Part shown: piece by piece, positions 9,861-18,416 of the stretch
Layout: each line of letters opens with the position of its first letter
Position numbering within the stretch: position 1 is the first letter of the stretch
Assembly (NCBI GenBank): GCA_022843025.1
Contig: JALHOL010000002.1
Location: 310,001 to 374,000 of the forward strand
Length of the DNA stretch: 64,000 bases
Direction of reading: 5' to 3'
Source of the DNA: Paracoccaceae bacterium
Lineage (GTDB): Bacteria > Pseudomonadota > Alphaproteobacteria > Rhodobacterales > Rhodobacteraceae
Position numbers and translations under genes: made by a program
Notes under the pieces: generated by a model
Database searches by the model: none
The model's input: the letters and a program-made list of their open reading frames with translations, nothing else
What the model was told of the DNA's origin: nothing

Positions 9861-10625
9861 TCAGCCGAACACCAGCCCACCATCCACAATCAGGTTCTGC
9901 CCGGTCACAGCCCGCCCCCAAGGCGAGGCAAAGAACAGCACGGCATCCGCCAGATCCTCTGGCGACGTGACCCGCCCCAATGGGGTTTGGCTGGCAACGA
10001 TATCGAACACAGCCTCGGGCGTGGCGCGGCTCGCATCCGTCGTGCGCAGCAACCCGCCCGACACCATGTTGACAGTCACACCCAGCGGGCCAAGCTCCTT
10101 CGCCGCCGTGCGCGTCAGCGCAAGCAGCGCGCCTTTGGCCGCCGTATAGTCGTGATAGGGCACGACGGGGTTCTGCATCAGATTGGTGCCGATTGTGATG
10201 ACCCGCCCGAACCCCTGCGCTACAAAATGCGGCCGCAATACCTGCAAGCAGTTCAGCGCTCCCCCTACGGCAGTCTGCGCCTGCGCCGCGATCTCGGCCC
10301 AGGTCAGGCTGTCCAGATGCGACCGCGCATCCCCATTGAACGAAAAATCCGCCAGCGCATTATGCACCAGCACATCCGGTGCTCCGAAGGTTTCGCTGAT
10401 GCGCGCCACCATCGCCGCAATCTGCGCAGGATCGGTGACGTCTGCCGCAAAGGCAGCAGCACGCGGCCCCATCTCTGCCGCCAAGGCCTGCGCCTTTGCT
10501 TCGCTGTTGCGATAGTTGATGGCAACGCGCGCCCCTTCGCGGGCAAAAGCACGGGCAATGGCCGCACCAAGGCCACGGCCAGCGCCAGTCACAAGAACGG
10601 TCAATTCGGAAAGCGGGCGCGTCAT
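9861..10625 (-). CDS. SDR family oxidoreductase (3-oxoacyl-ACP-reductase-like)
   Basis: This 254-residue classical short-chain dehydrogenase/reductase has the NAD(P) motif TGAGRGLG at residues 12-19, a VHNAL motif in place of the usual NNAG, and the catalytic YTAAK motif. The N-terminal residues RNSEAK after the second strand suggest NADP preference by family rules. It is the last gene of the thi operon: its ATG overlaps the thiD stop in an ATGA junction, so it is translationally coupled. No SDR step is known in HMP/THZ salvage, so its role there is an inference from context. It could equally be a passenger with a fatty-acid or alcohol substrate. Confidence 0.85.
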   Translation of the reverse strand: MTRPLSELTVLVTGAGRGLGAAIARAFAREGARVAINYRNSEAKAQALAAEMGPRAAAFAADVTDPAQIAAMVARISETFGAPDVLVHNALADFSFNGDARSHLDSLTWAEIAAQAQTAVGGALNCLQVLRPHFVAQGFGRVITIGTNLMQNPVVPYHDYTAAKGALLALTRTAAKELGPLGVTVNMVSGGLLRTTDASRATPEAVFDIVASQTPLGRVTSPEDLADAVLFFASPWGRAVTGQNLIVDGGLVFG

Positions 10626-11428
10626 GGGGTATGTCCTTCAAAGAAAGCGTGGAAATGGTGGGTGGGGCCATGCCCCTGACCAACGGTCAGCGCATCTGCC
10701 GTGGCGATCGCGCGGGCGACATAGGCCTTGGCTTCATTCGCCGCCTCGGCAAACGGCAGGCCAAGGCCAAGCTGCGTCGCAAGCGCGGATGACAATGTGC
10801 ATCCCGTCCCATGCGTCTTGTGCGAGGCATGCCGTATCCCCGGCAACCATGTGGTGGCCTCTGCCGTGACCAGCAGGTCCGGACACTCACTCCCCGGCAA
10901 ATGCCCGCCTTTCAGCAGCACCGCCCGTGGCCCCAGCGACAGCAACGCCTGCGCTTGCGCCGCCATTCCTTCCAGCGATACGGCCTCCGGCTGGGCCAGA
11001 AGGTCGGCCGCTTCAGGCAGATTCGGCGTGACAACCGTGGCCAGGGGCAAGGCCGCGCGCAATGCGGCAACCGCCTCGGCCATCAACAAACGGTCCCCGC
11101 TCTTGGCAACCATGACCGGGTCAAGCACCACCGGCACATCCAGCCCGGCCAGCGCCGCAAAAACAGCCTCAACCATCGCAGCGGTGCCAAGCATCCCGAT
11201 CTTAACTGCATCGATACGGATATCGGCCCGCAAGGCCGCGATCTGCTGGACGACAAACCCCGGATCGATCATCTGAACCGCTGCAACGCCTTGAGTGTTC
11301 TGCGCGGTCAAGGCCGTGATCACAGCCATCGCATAGCCGCCATTGGCGGAAATGGCCTTGATATCGGCCTGAATGCCTGCCCCACCCGAAGGGTCAGAGC
11401 CGGCGATGGACAGTATATTGGGGATCAT
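10622..11428 (-). CDS. thiD: Hydroxymethylpyrimidine/phosphomethylpyrimidine kinase
   Basis: ThiD phosphorylates HMP and then HMP-P, giving the pyrimidine diphosphate used by ThiE in thiamine synthesis. The 268-residue product begins MIPNILSIAGSDPSGGAGI, the hallmark N-terminus of the PfkB-type ThiD family. HGTGCTLSSA near the C-terminus is the anion-hole and catalytic motif (usually GTGCTxSSA). I chose the ATG at 11428 because it overlaps the thiE stop codon in ATGA; an upstream in-frame ATG four codons earlier lies inside thiE. It is the third gene of the riboswitch-controlled operon. Confidence 0.95.
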   Translation of the reverse strand: MIPNILSIAGSDPSGGAGIQADIKAISANGGYAMAVITALTAQNTQGVAAVQMIDPGFVVQQIAALRADIRIDAVKIGMLGTAAMVEAVFAALAGLDVPVVLDPVMVAKSGDRLLMAEAVAALRAALPLATVVTPNLPEAADLLAQPEAVSLEGMAAQAQALLSLGPRAVLLKGGHLPGSECPDLLVTAEATTWLPGIRHASHKTHGTGCTLSSALATQLGLGLPFAEAANEAKAYVARAIATADALTVGQGHGPTHHFHAFFEGHTP

Positions 11429-12039
11429 GCCATCCCCCATTCAGCAACCAGTGCAGCTGTGGCGGCTTCCGGGTCCACCGCGCGCACCACCGCCGAAACC
11501 ACTGCCAGACCTGCGGCCCCCGCCGCCCGCACCGCCGCCGCATCGCCCGGGCCGATACCGCCGATGGCATAGGTCGGCAGCCGCGCCTCTGCGATGATCG
11601 CCGCCAGCCCGTCAAACCCGATAGGCGCGGCATGATCGGGCTTGGTGGCGGTCGCGCGTACGGGGCCTGCGCCGATGTAATCGACCAACCCGGGCGGGAT
11701 GCCCCTCGCCTGTTCAACCGTTTCGATCGACAGTCCCAGCAGCATACCTGGCGGCATCCGCCGCCGGATCGCGGCCGCGTCGCCATCCCCCTGCCCGATA
11801 TGCAAACCATGCGCGCCCGTGCTCAGCGCGACGTCCACCCGATCATTCACGATCAGCCTTGCCCCCAAGGCCGCAACGCGCGGGATCAGCCCGGTCACCA
11901 GCGCCGAAAGGTCGGCATCCGACGCATGTTTGTCGCGGATCTGGATCAGGGCCGCCCCCCCGCGCGCCGCAGCCAGCGCCTGTTCGGCGACGGGCAGACC
12001 AGCCCCGGGATCAGTGATCACATAGACTGGCCCCATCAT
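11425..12039 (-). CDS. thiE: Thiamine-phosphate synthase
   Basis: ThiE joins HMP-PP to thiazole phosphate to make thiamine monophosphate. The 204-residue TIM-barrel protein shows the phosphate- and Mg-binding signatures IQIRDKHA, LIVNDRVDVAL, HGLHIGQGD and YAIGGIGP, plus GPVRATATKPDH, which replaces the more usual GPIFxTxTK. The start overlaps the thiM stop codon; two consecutive ATG codons (12039 and 12036) are available. It is slightly short for the family but complete. Confidence 0.95.
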   Translation of the reverse strand: MMGPVYVITDPGAGLPVAEQALAAARGGAALIQIRDKHASDADLSALVTGLIPRVAALGARLIVNDRVDVALSTGAHGLHIGQGDGDAAAIRRRMPPGMLLGLSIETVEQARGIPPGLVDYIGAGPVRATATKPDHAAPIGFDGLAAIIAEARLPTYAIGGIGPGDAAAVRAAGAAGLAVVSAVVRAVDPEAATAALVAEWGMA

Positions 12040-12824
12040 GCGCGTCCCACCCTTGCGTCCCGGCTCAGCGCATCGGGCGTCAAGGCGTGCAGCGCATCCA
12101 GAAAGGCCACCTGAAAACTGCCCGGCCCATGGGCCAACGCTGTCGCCCGCTCGCCCGCCAGCCCGTAACAGGCCATCGCCGCCACCGTCGCCTCAAGTGG
12201 GCGTTGTCCCACCACAAAGGCGGCGATCACCCCGTTCAACGAACACCCCAGCGCGGTGACACAAGGCATCAGCGCATGGCCGTTGAACACGCGCAGAGCT
12301 TCCGTCCCATCCGTGATGAAATCCACCGGGCCAGATACGGCCACGACCGCGCCTATCCGTCGGGCCAGTTCGCGCGCAGCCTCTTCGGCCGCCTCGACCG
12401 GATCGGTCGCATCCGCTCCGCGCCCCTTGGCCCCGATTCCCGCCAAAGCCATGATTTCCGACGCATTTCCGCGAATGACCGCAGGCCGCAGCGCAAGCAG
12501 CCGACGACAGACCTCTTGCCGAAAACGCGTCGCCCCGACACCAACAGGATCCAGCACCCAAGGCCGCCCCGCGGCCACCATCGCCGCCGCGGCCAATTCC
12601 ATCGACTCGGCCCACGGCGCATCCAGCGTGCCAATATTGATGCTCAGCGCCTGCGCCAGCCCGGCAAACTCGGCCACCTCTTCGCGGGCATGCACCATGG
12701 CAGGCGATGCACCCACCGCCAGAAGCACATTCGCCATGACATTCATGGCCACATAGTTCGTGATGTTGTGCACCAATGGCGCGGTCGCGCGCATCCGATG
12801 CAGATAGTCACCGCAGTTTTCCAT
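12036..12824 (-). CDS. thiM: Hydroxyethylthiazole kinase
   Basis: ThiM phosphorylates 4-methyl-5-(2-hydroxyethyl)thiazole for thiamine salvage. The 262-residue product has the family motifs PLVHNITNYVAMNVMAN, VLDPVGVGATRFR, IRGNASEI and a C-terminal TALGCSLNGV bearing the conserved Cys. The ATG at 12824 is chosen because GGGAGG lies just upstream and the resulting length is typical; a longer in-frame version would read into the riboswitch leader. As first gene of the operon it sits directly behind the TPP riboswitch, and its ribosome-binding site lies in a potential hairpin. Confidence 0.95.
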   Translation of the reverse strand: MENCGDYLHRMRATAPLVHNITNYVAMNVMANVLLAVGASPAMVHAREEVAEFAGLAQALSINIGTLDAPWAESMELAAAAMVAAGRPWVLDPVGVGATRFRQEVCRRLLALRPAVIRGNASEIMALAGIGAKGRGADATDPVEAAEEAARELARRIGAVVAVSGPVDFITDGTEALRVFNGHALMPCVTALGCSLNGVIAAFVVGQRPLEATVAAMACYGLAGERATALAHGPGSFQVAFLDALHALTPDALSRDARVGRA

Positions 12825-12827
12825 CTC

Positions 12828-12857
12828 GTCCTCCCGCCCACGCAGGAGGCCGAGGAC
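12828..12857 (-). promoter_or_regulatory. Putative hairpin masking the thiM ribosome-binding site
   Basis: Just 3 bases upstream of the thiM ATG, minus-strand GTCCTC pairs with GAGGAC and CCTCC can pair with GGAGG, enclosing the GGGAGG Shine-Dalgarno. Such a stem would act as the expression platform of the upstream TPP riboswitch by blocking translation initiation when TPP is bound. Pairing is seen by eye; folding energies were not computed. Confidence 0.5.
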
Positions 12858-12894
12858 AGATGCCCAGCCAAGAATGGCAAAACGCACCCGCCGC

Positions 12895-12972
12895 GGACTC
12901 CCTACGCCAGCATGATCTGGTTCAGGTTCAAAGGGTGCTTCTCAGCCCGGTGTCCCGGACGCCCCTGTCGCA
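12895..12972 (-). promoter_or_regulatory. TPP riboswitch (THI element)
   Basis: The minus strand carries the conserved core of the thiamine pyrophosphate aptamer: a GGGGCGTC start, GGGCTGAGA, then CACCCTTTGAACCTGA and GCTGGCGTAGGGA. CTGAGA and CTTTGAACCTGA bind the pyrimidine side, while the downstream helix contacts the diphosphate. It ends about 70 bases before the thiM start. Family knowledge says TPP binding lowers expression of the downstream thiamine genes. The nearby ribosome-binding-site hairpin suggests translational control here. Confidence 0.93.
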
Positions 12973-12977
12973 GCGCG

Positions 12978-13006
12978 AAAGTCCAAGCAGCGCCAGAAAA
13001 TGTCAA
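12978..13006 (-). promoter_or_regulatory. Candidate sigma-70 promoter of the thi operon
   Basis: On the minus strand a perfect -35 hexamer TTGACA (13001-13006) is followed after 17 bases by GACTTT, a poor -10 match. Transcription would begin within a few bases of the first riboswitch helix, which is the expected arrangement. Confidence is limited by the weak -10 element. Confidence 0.45.
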
Positions 13007-13224
13007 GAAGCGCGCGGCACTTGGCCCATGAAAAAAGAACCCCGCGCATCGACCACTGGCAGCCTCAAAACGGTGCCAGCCGGGCCCTTATCGTGGAGAT
13101 CACTGTCCAAAGCAGCCAATTTCGCTCAACCTTCCCGTGGAGTTTACAGAAAATCGGCATTGCTTCGGGCAAGGTTGGCCAACCAACCACCCAGTCCCCG
13201 GGAAGGATCGATCAAAGAAAGAAG

Positions 13225-13314
13225 TGGCGGAAGCGGTGGGATTCGAACCCACGGTACGGTTCCCCGCACGCTAGTTTTCAAGACTAGAGCCTTAAACCAC
13301 TCGGCCACACTTCC
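13225..13314 (-). tRNA. tRNA-Ser (anticodon TGA)
   Basis: The minus strand folds as a class II tRNA. The acceptor GGAAGTG pairs with CGCTTCC, the anticodon stem CTAGT/ACTAG encloses the loop CTTGAAA (anticodon TGA), and a long variable arm precedes the T arm GTGGGTTCGAATCCCAC. The 3' CCA is encoded (13225-13227). It reads UCA and, by wobble, other UCN serine codons. Confidence 0.95.
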
Positions 13315-13701
13315 AGACCGCCGATCCGTCGCCGTAGCGGGACGGGGGCATCGCGCCCTGTCCCGCCCGGCACAGCGGCGGGCGCGTTGTTCTAATCACT
13401 TTCCGCCTGCCTCGTCCAGCACTTGCCGCAACCCGTGACGCGGCCATAGCCACGCGGGCGCCCCGGCCCGCCGCCACTGGCCCTGCACCCCGCGCCATCC
13501 CGCATCGCGGCGATTCCCAAAGGCCACGATGCCGTGAGAAATCCGCCCATCTGCCACCCCTGCCCTTTCCACCCGGAAGCCCAACCTGTATGCTGACCGC
13601 GTCGTGTGGGTTCAAATCCGCCGGCAGGGCAGGAACAACGAACAACAGGCCCGCATCCGGGCAGAAACGCGCGCGGTGAACGTGCGGCAATGGGGCTGAA
13701 C
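13315..13701. other. Intergenic region between tRNA-Ser and the SPOR lipoprotein gene
   Basis: These about 390 bases contain no gene that can be supported. A 62-codon minus-strand frame at 13396-13584 begins with TTG, has no ribosome-binding site and no family resemblance I recognise. The promoter of the following gene cluster must lie here, but no strong hexamers stand out. Confidence 0.35.
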
Positions 13702-14592
13702 ATGGCAGGTCATCCGAAAGCGCGGCTGGCGCTTCTTCTTTCCGCACTGATGGTTCTGGCGGCATGCCAGCCCGGACAGAACCCTTTCGCGCGCAAATCT
13801 GCCGGGGAAGGCAGCGAAACCGCCGCTCCCGCCCGCTCGGTAAAACTCGTCGACCGCGATGTCGAAGCGCCCGAGGTGTTTCAGGTTACCGATCAGGCGC
13901 TCTGGGACGGGCGTCCGTCGCTGGGCGGCGTCTGGGTGGCCTCATCCGATGCGGTTGATCCCGAACGGGTGATCCTGCGCAATCCGGCAAACGGCAAGTT
14001 CGTCATCGGCGCCCTGTTCAAGCGCGAAGCCTTCAATCCCGGTCCCAAACTGCAAATCTCCTCCGATGCGGCCGAAGCGCTTGGCCTGCTGGCAGGTCAA
14101 CCGGCCGAGATCAGCGTCACCGCCCTGCGCCGCGAAGAGGTCGCCCCGGAAACAGACGCGGCCAAACCGCTGCTGGACGCCAATGAAACCGTTACCGCCG
14201 AAGCCACGGCAGAAGACGCGCCCGCCACCGGCACCACCGACATCGCCGCCGTCGCAACCACCGCGCTGGATGAGGTGGAAGGCACAGCCACCTCCACCCC
14301 GCCCGCCCCATCCATCACCGCGACCGCCCCGGCAGCCGCACCTGCCCCTGCGGTCACCCCGGCAGCGGCCGGCGACATCACCATCCAGATCGGCATCTTC
14401 TCGGTCGAGGCGAATGCAAACCGCGCCGTCGAAACGCTCCAAAAGGCCGGCGTCAGCGCGACGTCCCGCAAGGAAACCACCCAGGGCAAAACCTGGTGGA
14501 GCGTGACGGCCACCGGCAGCGGCGACCGCGCCGCCCTGCTGACCAAGGTCAAGGGGCTGGGCTTTGCCGATGCCTATGCCACCGGGCGTTAG
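13702..14592 (+). CDS. SPOR-domain lipoprotein
   Basis: The 296-residue protein has a lipoprotein signal peptide ending in the lipobox LAAC (Cys22). A globular region (about 45-165) and an Ala/Thr/Pro-rich linker (170-225) follow. A C-terminal SPOR domain (about 226-296, starting GDITIQIGIFS) should bind denuded peptidoglycan at the division site. I chose the ATG at 13702, which is preceded by GGGGC; another ATG lies at 13690. It is the first gene of a run including a D,D-carboxypeptidase, so a role in cell-wall metabolism or division is likely. The middle region may resemble RlpA-type or septal-ring factors, but this is uncertain. Confidence 0.8.
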   Translation: MAGHPKARLALLLSALMVLAACQPGQNPFARKSAGEGSETAAPARSVKLVDRDVEAPEVFQVTDQALWDGRPSLGGVWVASSDAVDPERVILRNPANGKFVIGALFKREAFNPGPKLQISSDAAEALGLLAGQPAEISVTALRREEVAPETDAAKPLLDANETVTAEATAEDAPATGTTDIAAVATTALDEVEGTATSTPPAPSITATAPAAAPAPAVTPAAAGDITIQIGIFSVEANANRAVETLQKAGVSATSRKETTQGKTWWSVTATGSGDRAALLTKVKGLGFADAYATGR

Positions 14593-14644
14593 ACCCCGGC
14601 AAACAAGAGCCTAGCCGAAAGCCCAGTCGAAAGGACGAACCCGG

Positions 14645-15829
14645 ATGATCACCCTGCGCCGCACCTTCGCCCTCGCCGCCCTGTTGGTCATGGCGGCCCT
14701 GCCCGCCCGCGCGTTTGAAACGCGCGCCACCGCGGCCTGGGTCTATGACATGACAACGCAGACTGTCCTTCTGGACAAGAACGCCGATGTCGCCCTGCCC
14801 CCGGCTTCGATGTCCAAGCTGATGACGATCAACATGCTGTTCGAGGCGCTGCGCGATGGCCGCGTCACGCCGGAAACCACCTTCTCCGTCTCGTCCCGGG
14901 CCAAGGCGATGGGGGGCTCGACCATGTTCCTCAACGAAACCGACCGCCCCACCGTCATCGACCTGATCCGCGGCATGATCATCAACTCCGGCAACGACGC
15001 CTGTGTCGTCGTGGCCGAAGGCCTCGCCGGATCCGAAGAAAGATTCGCCGAAGAAATGACGAAACGCGCCAAGGCGCTCGGGATGATGAACTCCACCTTC
15101 ATCAACGCGTCCGGCTGGCCGGCCGAAGGCCATCGCCAGTCGATGCGCGATCTGGGCATTCTCGCCAAGCGGCTGATCTCGGAGTTTCCCGAATATTACC
15201 CGATCTTTGCCGAAACCGAATTCAACTACCTCGACCGCGCCCCCGCCAATGCCAACAACCGCAACCCGCTCCTGCGCATCGCGGCCTCTGACTGGCGGGC
15301 TGACGGGCTCAAGACCGGCCACACCTCCGAAGCGGGCTATGGCCTTGTCGGATCGGCCGTCATGGGCGACCGCCGGGTGATCTTCGTCATCACCGGGCTC
15401 GACTCCGACAAAGCCCGCGCCGAGGAATCCGAGGCGATCGTGAACTGGGCCTTCCGCCAATTCACCGAAAAGACCATCGTCAAGGCCGGCGCCCGCGTGA
15501 CAGAGGCCCCGGTCTGGCTGGGTGCCGCCGACAGCGTGGGTCTGGTCCCCGCCGAAGATGTGCGCCTGCTCGTGCCCGCTCAGGTGCAAGACAGCGTCAG
15601 CGCCGAGGTGATCTATACCGGCCCCGTTCAGGCCCCGATCACCGCCGGGCAGCAGCTGGCTGAACTGATCGTCCATGTCCCCGACCTGCCCGATGCCCGC
15701 ATCCCGCTGGTGGCCGAAACCGATGTCGCAGCAGGCGGCTTCACAAAGCGGCTCTCGACCGCCGCCCAGCGCCTGATGCAGCAATACCTGTCAGGTCAGG
15801 GCGCAGACGATGCCGCCCCCGCCTCCTGA
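14645..15829 (+). CDS. dacC: D-alanyl-D-alanine carboxypeptidase (PBP5/6 type)
   Basis: This 394-residue periplasmic serine peptidase trims the terminal D-Ala of peptidoglycan stem peptides. A signal peptide (residues 1-23, ending ARA) is followed by the peptidase S11 motifs: SMSK (Ser55, Lys58), NSGND around 115 and KTGHT around 222. A C-terminal beta domain (about 265-370) and a tail complete the layout of class C low-molecular-weight PBPs. It follows the SPOR lipoprotein gene and its stop codon overlaps the tmk start by one base, giving tight coupling. Confidence 0.9.
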   Translation: MITLRRTFALAALLVMAALPARAFETRATAAWVYDMTTQTVLLDKNADVALPPASMSKLMTINMLFEALRDGRVTPETTFSVSSRAKAMGGSTMFLNETDRPTVIDLIRGMIINSGNDACVVVAEGLAGSEERFAEEMTKRAKALGMMNSTFINASGWPAEGHRQSMRDLGILAKRLISEFPEYYPIFAETEFNYLDRAPANANNRNPLLRIAASDWRADGLKTGHTSEAGYGLVGSAVMGDRRVIFVITGLDSDKARAEESEAIVNWAFRQFTEKTIVKAGARVTEAPVWLGAADSVGLVPAEDVRLLVPAQVQDSVSAEVIYTGPVQAPITAGQQLAELIVHVPDLPDARIPLVAETDVAAGGFTKRLSTAAQRLMQQYLSGQGADDAAPAS

Positions 15830-16446
15830 TGGCGGGCCGCTTCCTCAGCTTTGAAGGCATCGACGGTTCCGGCAAATCCACGCAGGCCCGGCTGTTGGCC
15901 GATGCCCTGCGCGCTCAGGGCCATACGATCACCCTCACCCGCGAACCCGGCGGCTCGCCGGGGGCCGAGGAAATCCGCCGCCTCGTGCTGGAAGGCGACC
16001 CCGACCGCTGGTCCCCGGAAACCGAAATTCTTCTCTTCACCGCCGCCCGCCGCGACCATCTGGAACGCACGATCCGCCCGGCCCTTGAACGGGGCGAAAT
16101 CGTCATAACCGACCGTTTCGCGGATAGCACCCGCATCTATCAGGGCATCACGCGCGGCGATCTGGTCGCAACCGTGGACCGCCTGCACGATTTGATGATC
16201 GCCACCGAACCCGATCTGACCATCCTTGTCGACATCGACCCCGCGCTTGGCCTATCCCGCGCCCGAGCCCGCGCAGGCACCGAATTGCGGTTCGAGGATA
16301 TGGGTCTGCAAACCCAGATCCAGATGCGCGCGGGCTTCCTCGCGCTCGCCGCGCAACACCCGCGCTTCCGCATCATCGACGGGGCGCGCACGCCCGATGC
16401 CGTGGCCGCCGATATCCTGCGCAGCGTTCAGGCAGTCTTGGGCTGA
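15829..16446 (+). CDS. tmk: Thymidylate kinase
   Basis: Tmk phosphorylates dTMP to dTDP. The 205-residue product has the P-loop FEGIDGSGKSTQARLL near its start, the DRFADSTRIYQG motif and the LID region RARARAGTELRFED, all typical. The start overlaps the preceding stop (TGATG). It is followed 2 bases later by holB, a very common tmk-holB pairing that places dTTP supply and replication in one operon. Confidence 0.96.
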   Translation: MAGRFLSFEGIDGSGKSTQARLLADALRAQGHTITLTREPGGSPGAEEIRRLVLEGDPDRWSPETEILLFTAARRDHLERTIRPALERGEIVITDRFADSTRIYQGITRGDLVATVDRLHDLMIATEPDLTILVDIDPALGLSRARARAGTELRFEDMGLQTQIQMRAGFLALAAQHPRFRIIDGARTPDAVAADILRSVQAVLG

Positions 16447-16448
16447 CC

Positions 16449-17588
16449 ATGGCCACGACAGCCCCCGAAGACATCCCCGAACCCGACCGCATCGAAGGCG
16501 CGCCGCACCCGCGCGAAACCCCGCGCCTGTTCGGGCATGACGGGGCCGAAGCTGCCTTCCTTTCGGCCTTCAACGGCGGGCGGATGCACCATGGCTGGCT
16601 CATCACCGGCCCGCGCGGCGTGGGCAAGGCCACCCTTGCCTGGCGTCTTGCCCGTTTCCTGCTCGCCGCTCCCGCCGATGACGGCGGCCTGTTCGGCGCG
16701 CCCACACCGCCCACAACGTTGGATACGTCCGAAGATGACCCCCTCGCCCGCCGCATCCGCGCGCTGGCCGAACCGCGCCTGTTCCTGCTGCGCCGCCCTT
16801 GGGATGACAAGGCATCGCGCCTGAAACAGGACATCACGGTGGATGAGGTCCGCCGGATGAAATCCTTCTTCACCCTCTCTGCCGCCGATGGGGGCCGTCG
16901 CGCGGCAATCATCGACGCCGCCGATGACATGAACCCCAGCGCCGCCAACGCGCTTCTGAAACTGCTCGAAGAACCGCCTGCCGGGGCGACCTTCTTCCTG
17001 ATCGCGCATCAGCCCTATCGCCTTCTGCCCACCATCCGCTCGCGCTGCCGCGAACTGCGCCTCACCCCGCTCGCCCCCGGCGCGCTGGCCCAAGCCCTCA
17101 CCCTTGCGGGGGGCGAGGTTGCGCCGGATCAGACCCAACCCCTCGCCGAACTCGCAGGCGGCTCTGTCGGTGAAGCCTTCCGCCTGACCAATCTTGACGG
17201 GCTCAAGCTCTACGCCGCCCTCATCGCCCTTTTCTCCACCCTCCCTCGGCTCGACCGGCCCCGCCTGCTGGCATTGGCCGAAACCGGCGCGGGCCGCGGG
17301 GCCGAGGCGCAGTTCGACCTGATCCTTACCCTTATCGACCTGTTCCTGACGCGCCTCGCCCGCGCCGCCGCCACCCGCCATTTGCCGGCTGAGGCCGCTC
17401 CGGGCGAAGCCGCGCTGATCACCCGCCTGTCCGGCGCCCCCGATGCCGCCCGCCGCTGGGCCGATATCGCCCAAACCCTCGCCCAACGCGCCCGTCGCGG
17501 CAAAGCGGTCAACCTTGACCCTGCCGCCCTTCTCATGGATATGGTGCTGAAACTGGAAGAGACGGCGGGAACGCTCGCCCATGGGTGA
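16449..17588 (+). CDS. holB: DNA polymerase III subunit delta'
   Basis: The delta' subunit is the stator of the clamp loader. The 379-residue protein shows the AAA+ fold with a degenerate P-loop GPRGVGKATLA, the sensor/arginine-finger region NALLKLLEEPPAGATFFLIAH, and SRCRELRLTPL after it, as in other alphaproteobacterial HolB proteins. A zinc-binding cysteine cluster seen in some homologues is absent, as is common in this order. It is sandwiched between tmk and tatD. Confidence 0.93.
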   Translation: MATTAPEDIPEPDRIEGAPHPRETPRLFGHDGAEAAFLSAFNGGRMHHGWLITGPRGVGKATLAWRLARFLLAAPADDGGLFGAPTPPTTLDTSEDDPLARRIRALAEPRLFLLRRPWDDKASRLKQDITVDEVRRMKSFFTLSAADGGRRAAIIDAADDMNPSAANALLKLLEEPPAGATFFLIAHQPYRLLPTIRSRCRELRLTPLAPGALAQALTLAGGEVAPDQTQPLAELAGGSVGEAFRLTNLDGLKLYAALIALFSTLPRLDRPRLLALAETGAGRGAEAQFDLILTLIDLFLTRLARAAATRHLPAEAAPGEAALITRLSGAPDAARRWADIAQTLAQRARRGKAVNLDPAALLMDMVLKLEETAGTLAHG

Positions 17589-17594
17589 GCATTG

Positions 17595-18416
17595 ATGACC
17601 ACCGCGCTAAACGATCCGCTGCCCGAACTCGTCGACAGCCATTGCCACCTCGATTTCCCCGATTTCGAACAGGAACTGCCCGAGGTGATCGCCCGCGCCC
17701 GCGCCGCAGGCGTCCGCCGCATGGTCACGATCTGCACCCGCCTGAAACACGAACCCCGCGTTCGTGCGATTGCCGAAGGTTATGATGGCGTCTTCTACGC
17801 CGCAGGCACCCACCCGATGAGCGCGGCCGAAGAACCCCTCGTCACCGTCGATCAACTGATCGCCCTGTCCCAACATCCCAAATTTGTGGGCATCGGCGAG
17901 ACGGGCCTTGATTACCACTACACTGCCGACAGCGCCGAGGTTCAGAAAACCTCGCTCCGTATTCACATCACTGCGGCACAGGAAACCGGTCTTCCCCTCA
18001 TCATTCACGCCCGCGCCGCGGATGAAGATATGGCCGAGATTCTGACCGAAGGCTTCCGCGCCAAACCCTACACCTGCGTCATGCACTGCTTCTCATCCGG
18101 CCCCGCCTTGGCCAAGGCCGCGCTGGACCTCGGCTTCTACCTGTCCATGACCGGCATCGCGACCTTCCCGAAATCGCAGGAACTGCGCGACATCTTCGCC
18201 GCTACCCCACTCGACCGCATCCTGCTGGAAACCGACAGCCCCTATCTCGCCCCGATCCCTTTTCGCGGCAAACGCAACGAACCGGCCTACACCGCCTTCA
18301 CCGCCAAAACCGGCGCGCAGCTTTTCGGCCTGACCGACGTCGCCTTCGCCGCTGCCACCACCGCGAATTTCGACCGGCTCTTCACCCGCGCACGCGCGAA
18401 AGCGCAGGCCGCCTGA
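17595..18416 (+). CDS. tatD: TatD family metal-dependent DNase
   Basis: The 273-residue TIM-barrel hydrolase contains the metal ligands of TatD: DSHCHLD near the N-terminus, GIGETGLDYHY, IIHARAADED, MHCFSSG and LLETDSPYLAP. TatD proteins have 3'-5' exonuclease activity and act in DNA repair or degradation. I chose ATG 17595; a TTG immediately precedes it. The tmk-holB-tatD-MBL order is a conserved cluster in many proteobacteria. Confidence 0.94.
   Translation: MTTALNDPLPELVDSHCHLDFPDFEQELPEVIARARAAGVRRMVTICTRLKHEPRVRAIAEGYDGVFYAAGTHPMSAAEEPLVTVDQLIALSQHPKFVGIGETGLDYHYTADSAEVQKTSLRIHITAAQETGLPLIIHARAADEDMAEILTEGFRAKPYTCVMHCFSSGPALAKAALDLGFYLSMTGIATFPKSQELRDIFAATPLDRILLETDSPYLAPIPFRGKRNEPAYTAFTAKTGAQLFGLTDVAFAAATTANFDRLFTRARAKAQAA

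Noticed and set aside
13396-13584. 62-codon minus-strand frame between tRNA-Ser and the SPOR gene
   Set aside because: It starts with TTG, has no ribosome-binding site and no recognisable protein features.
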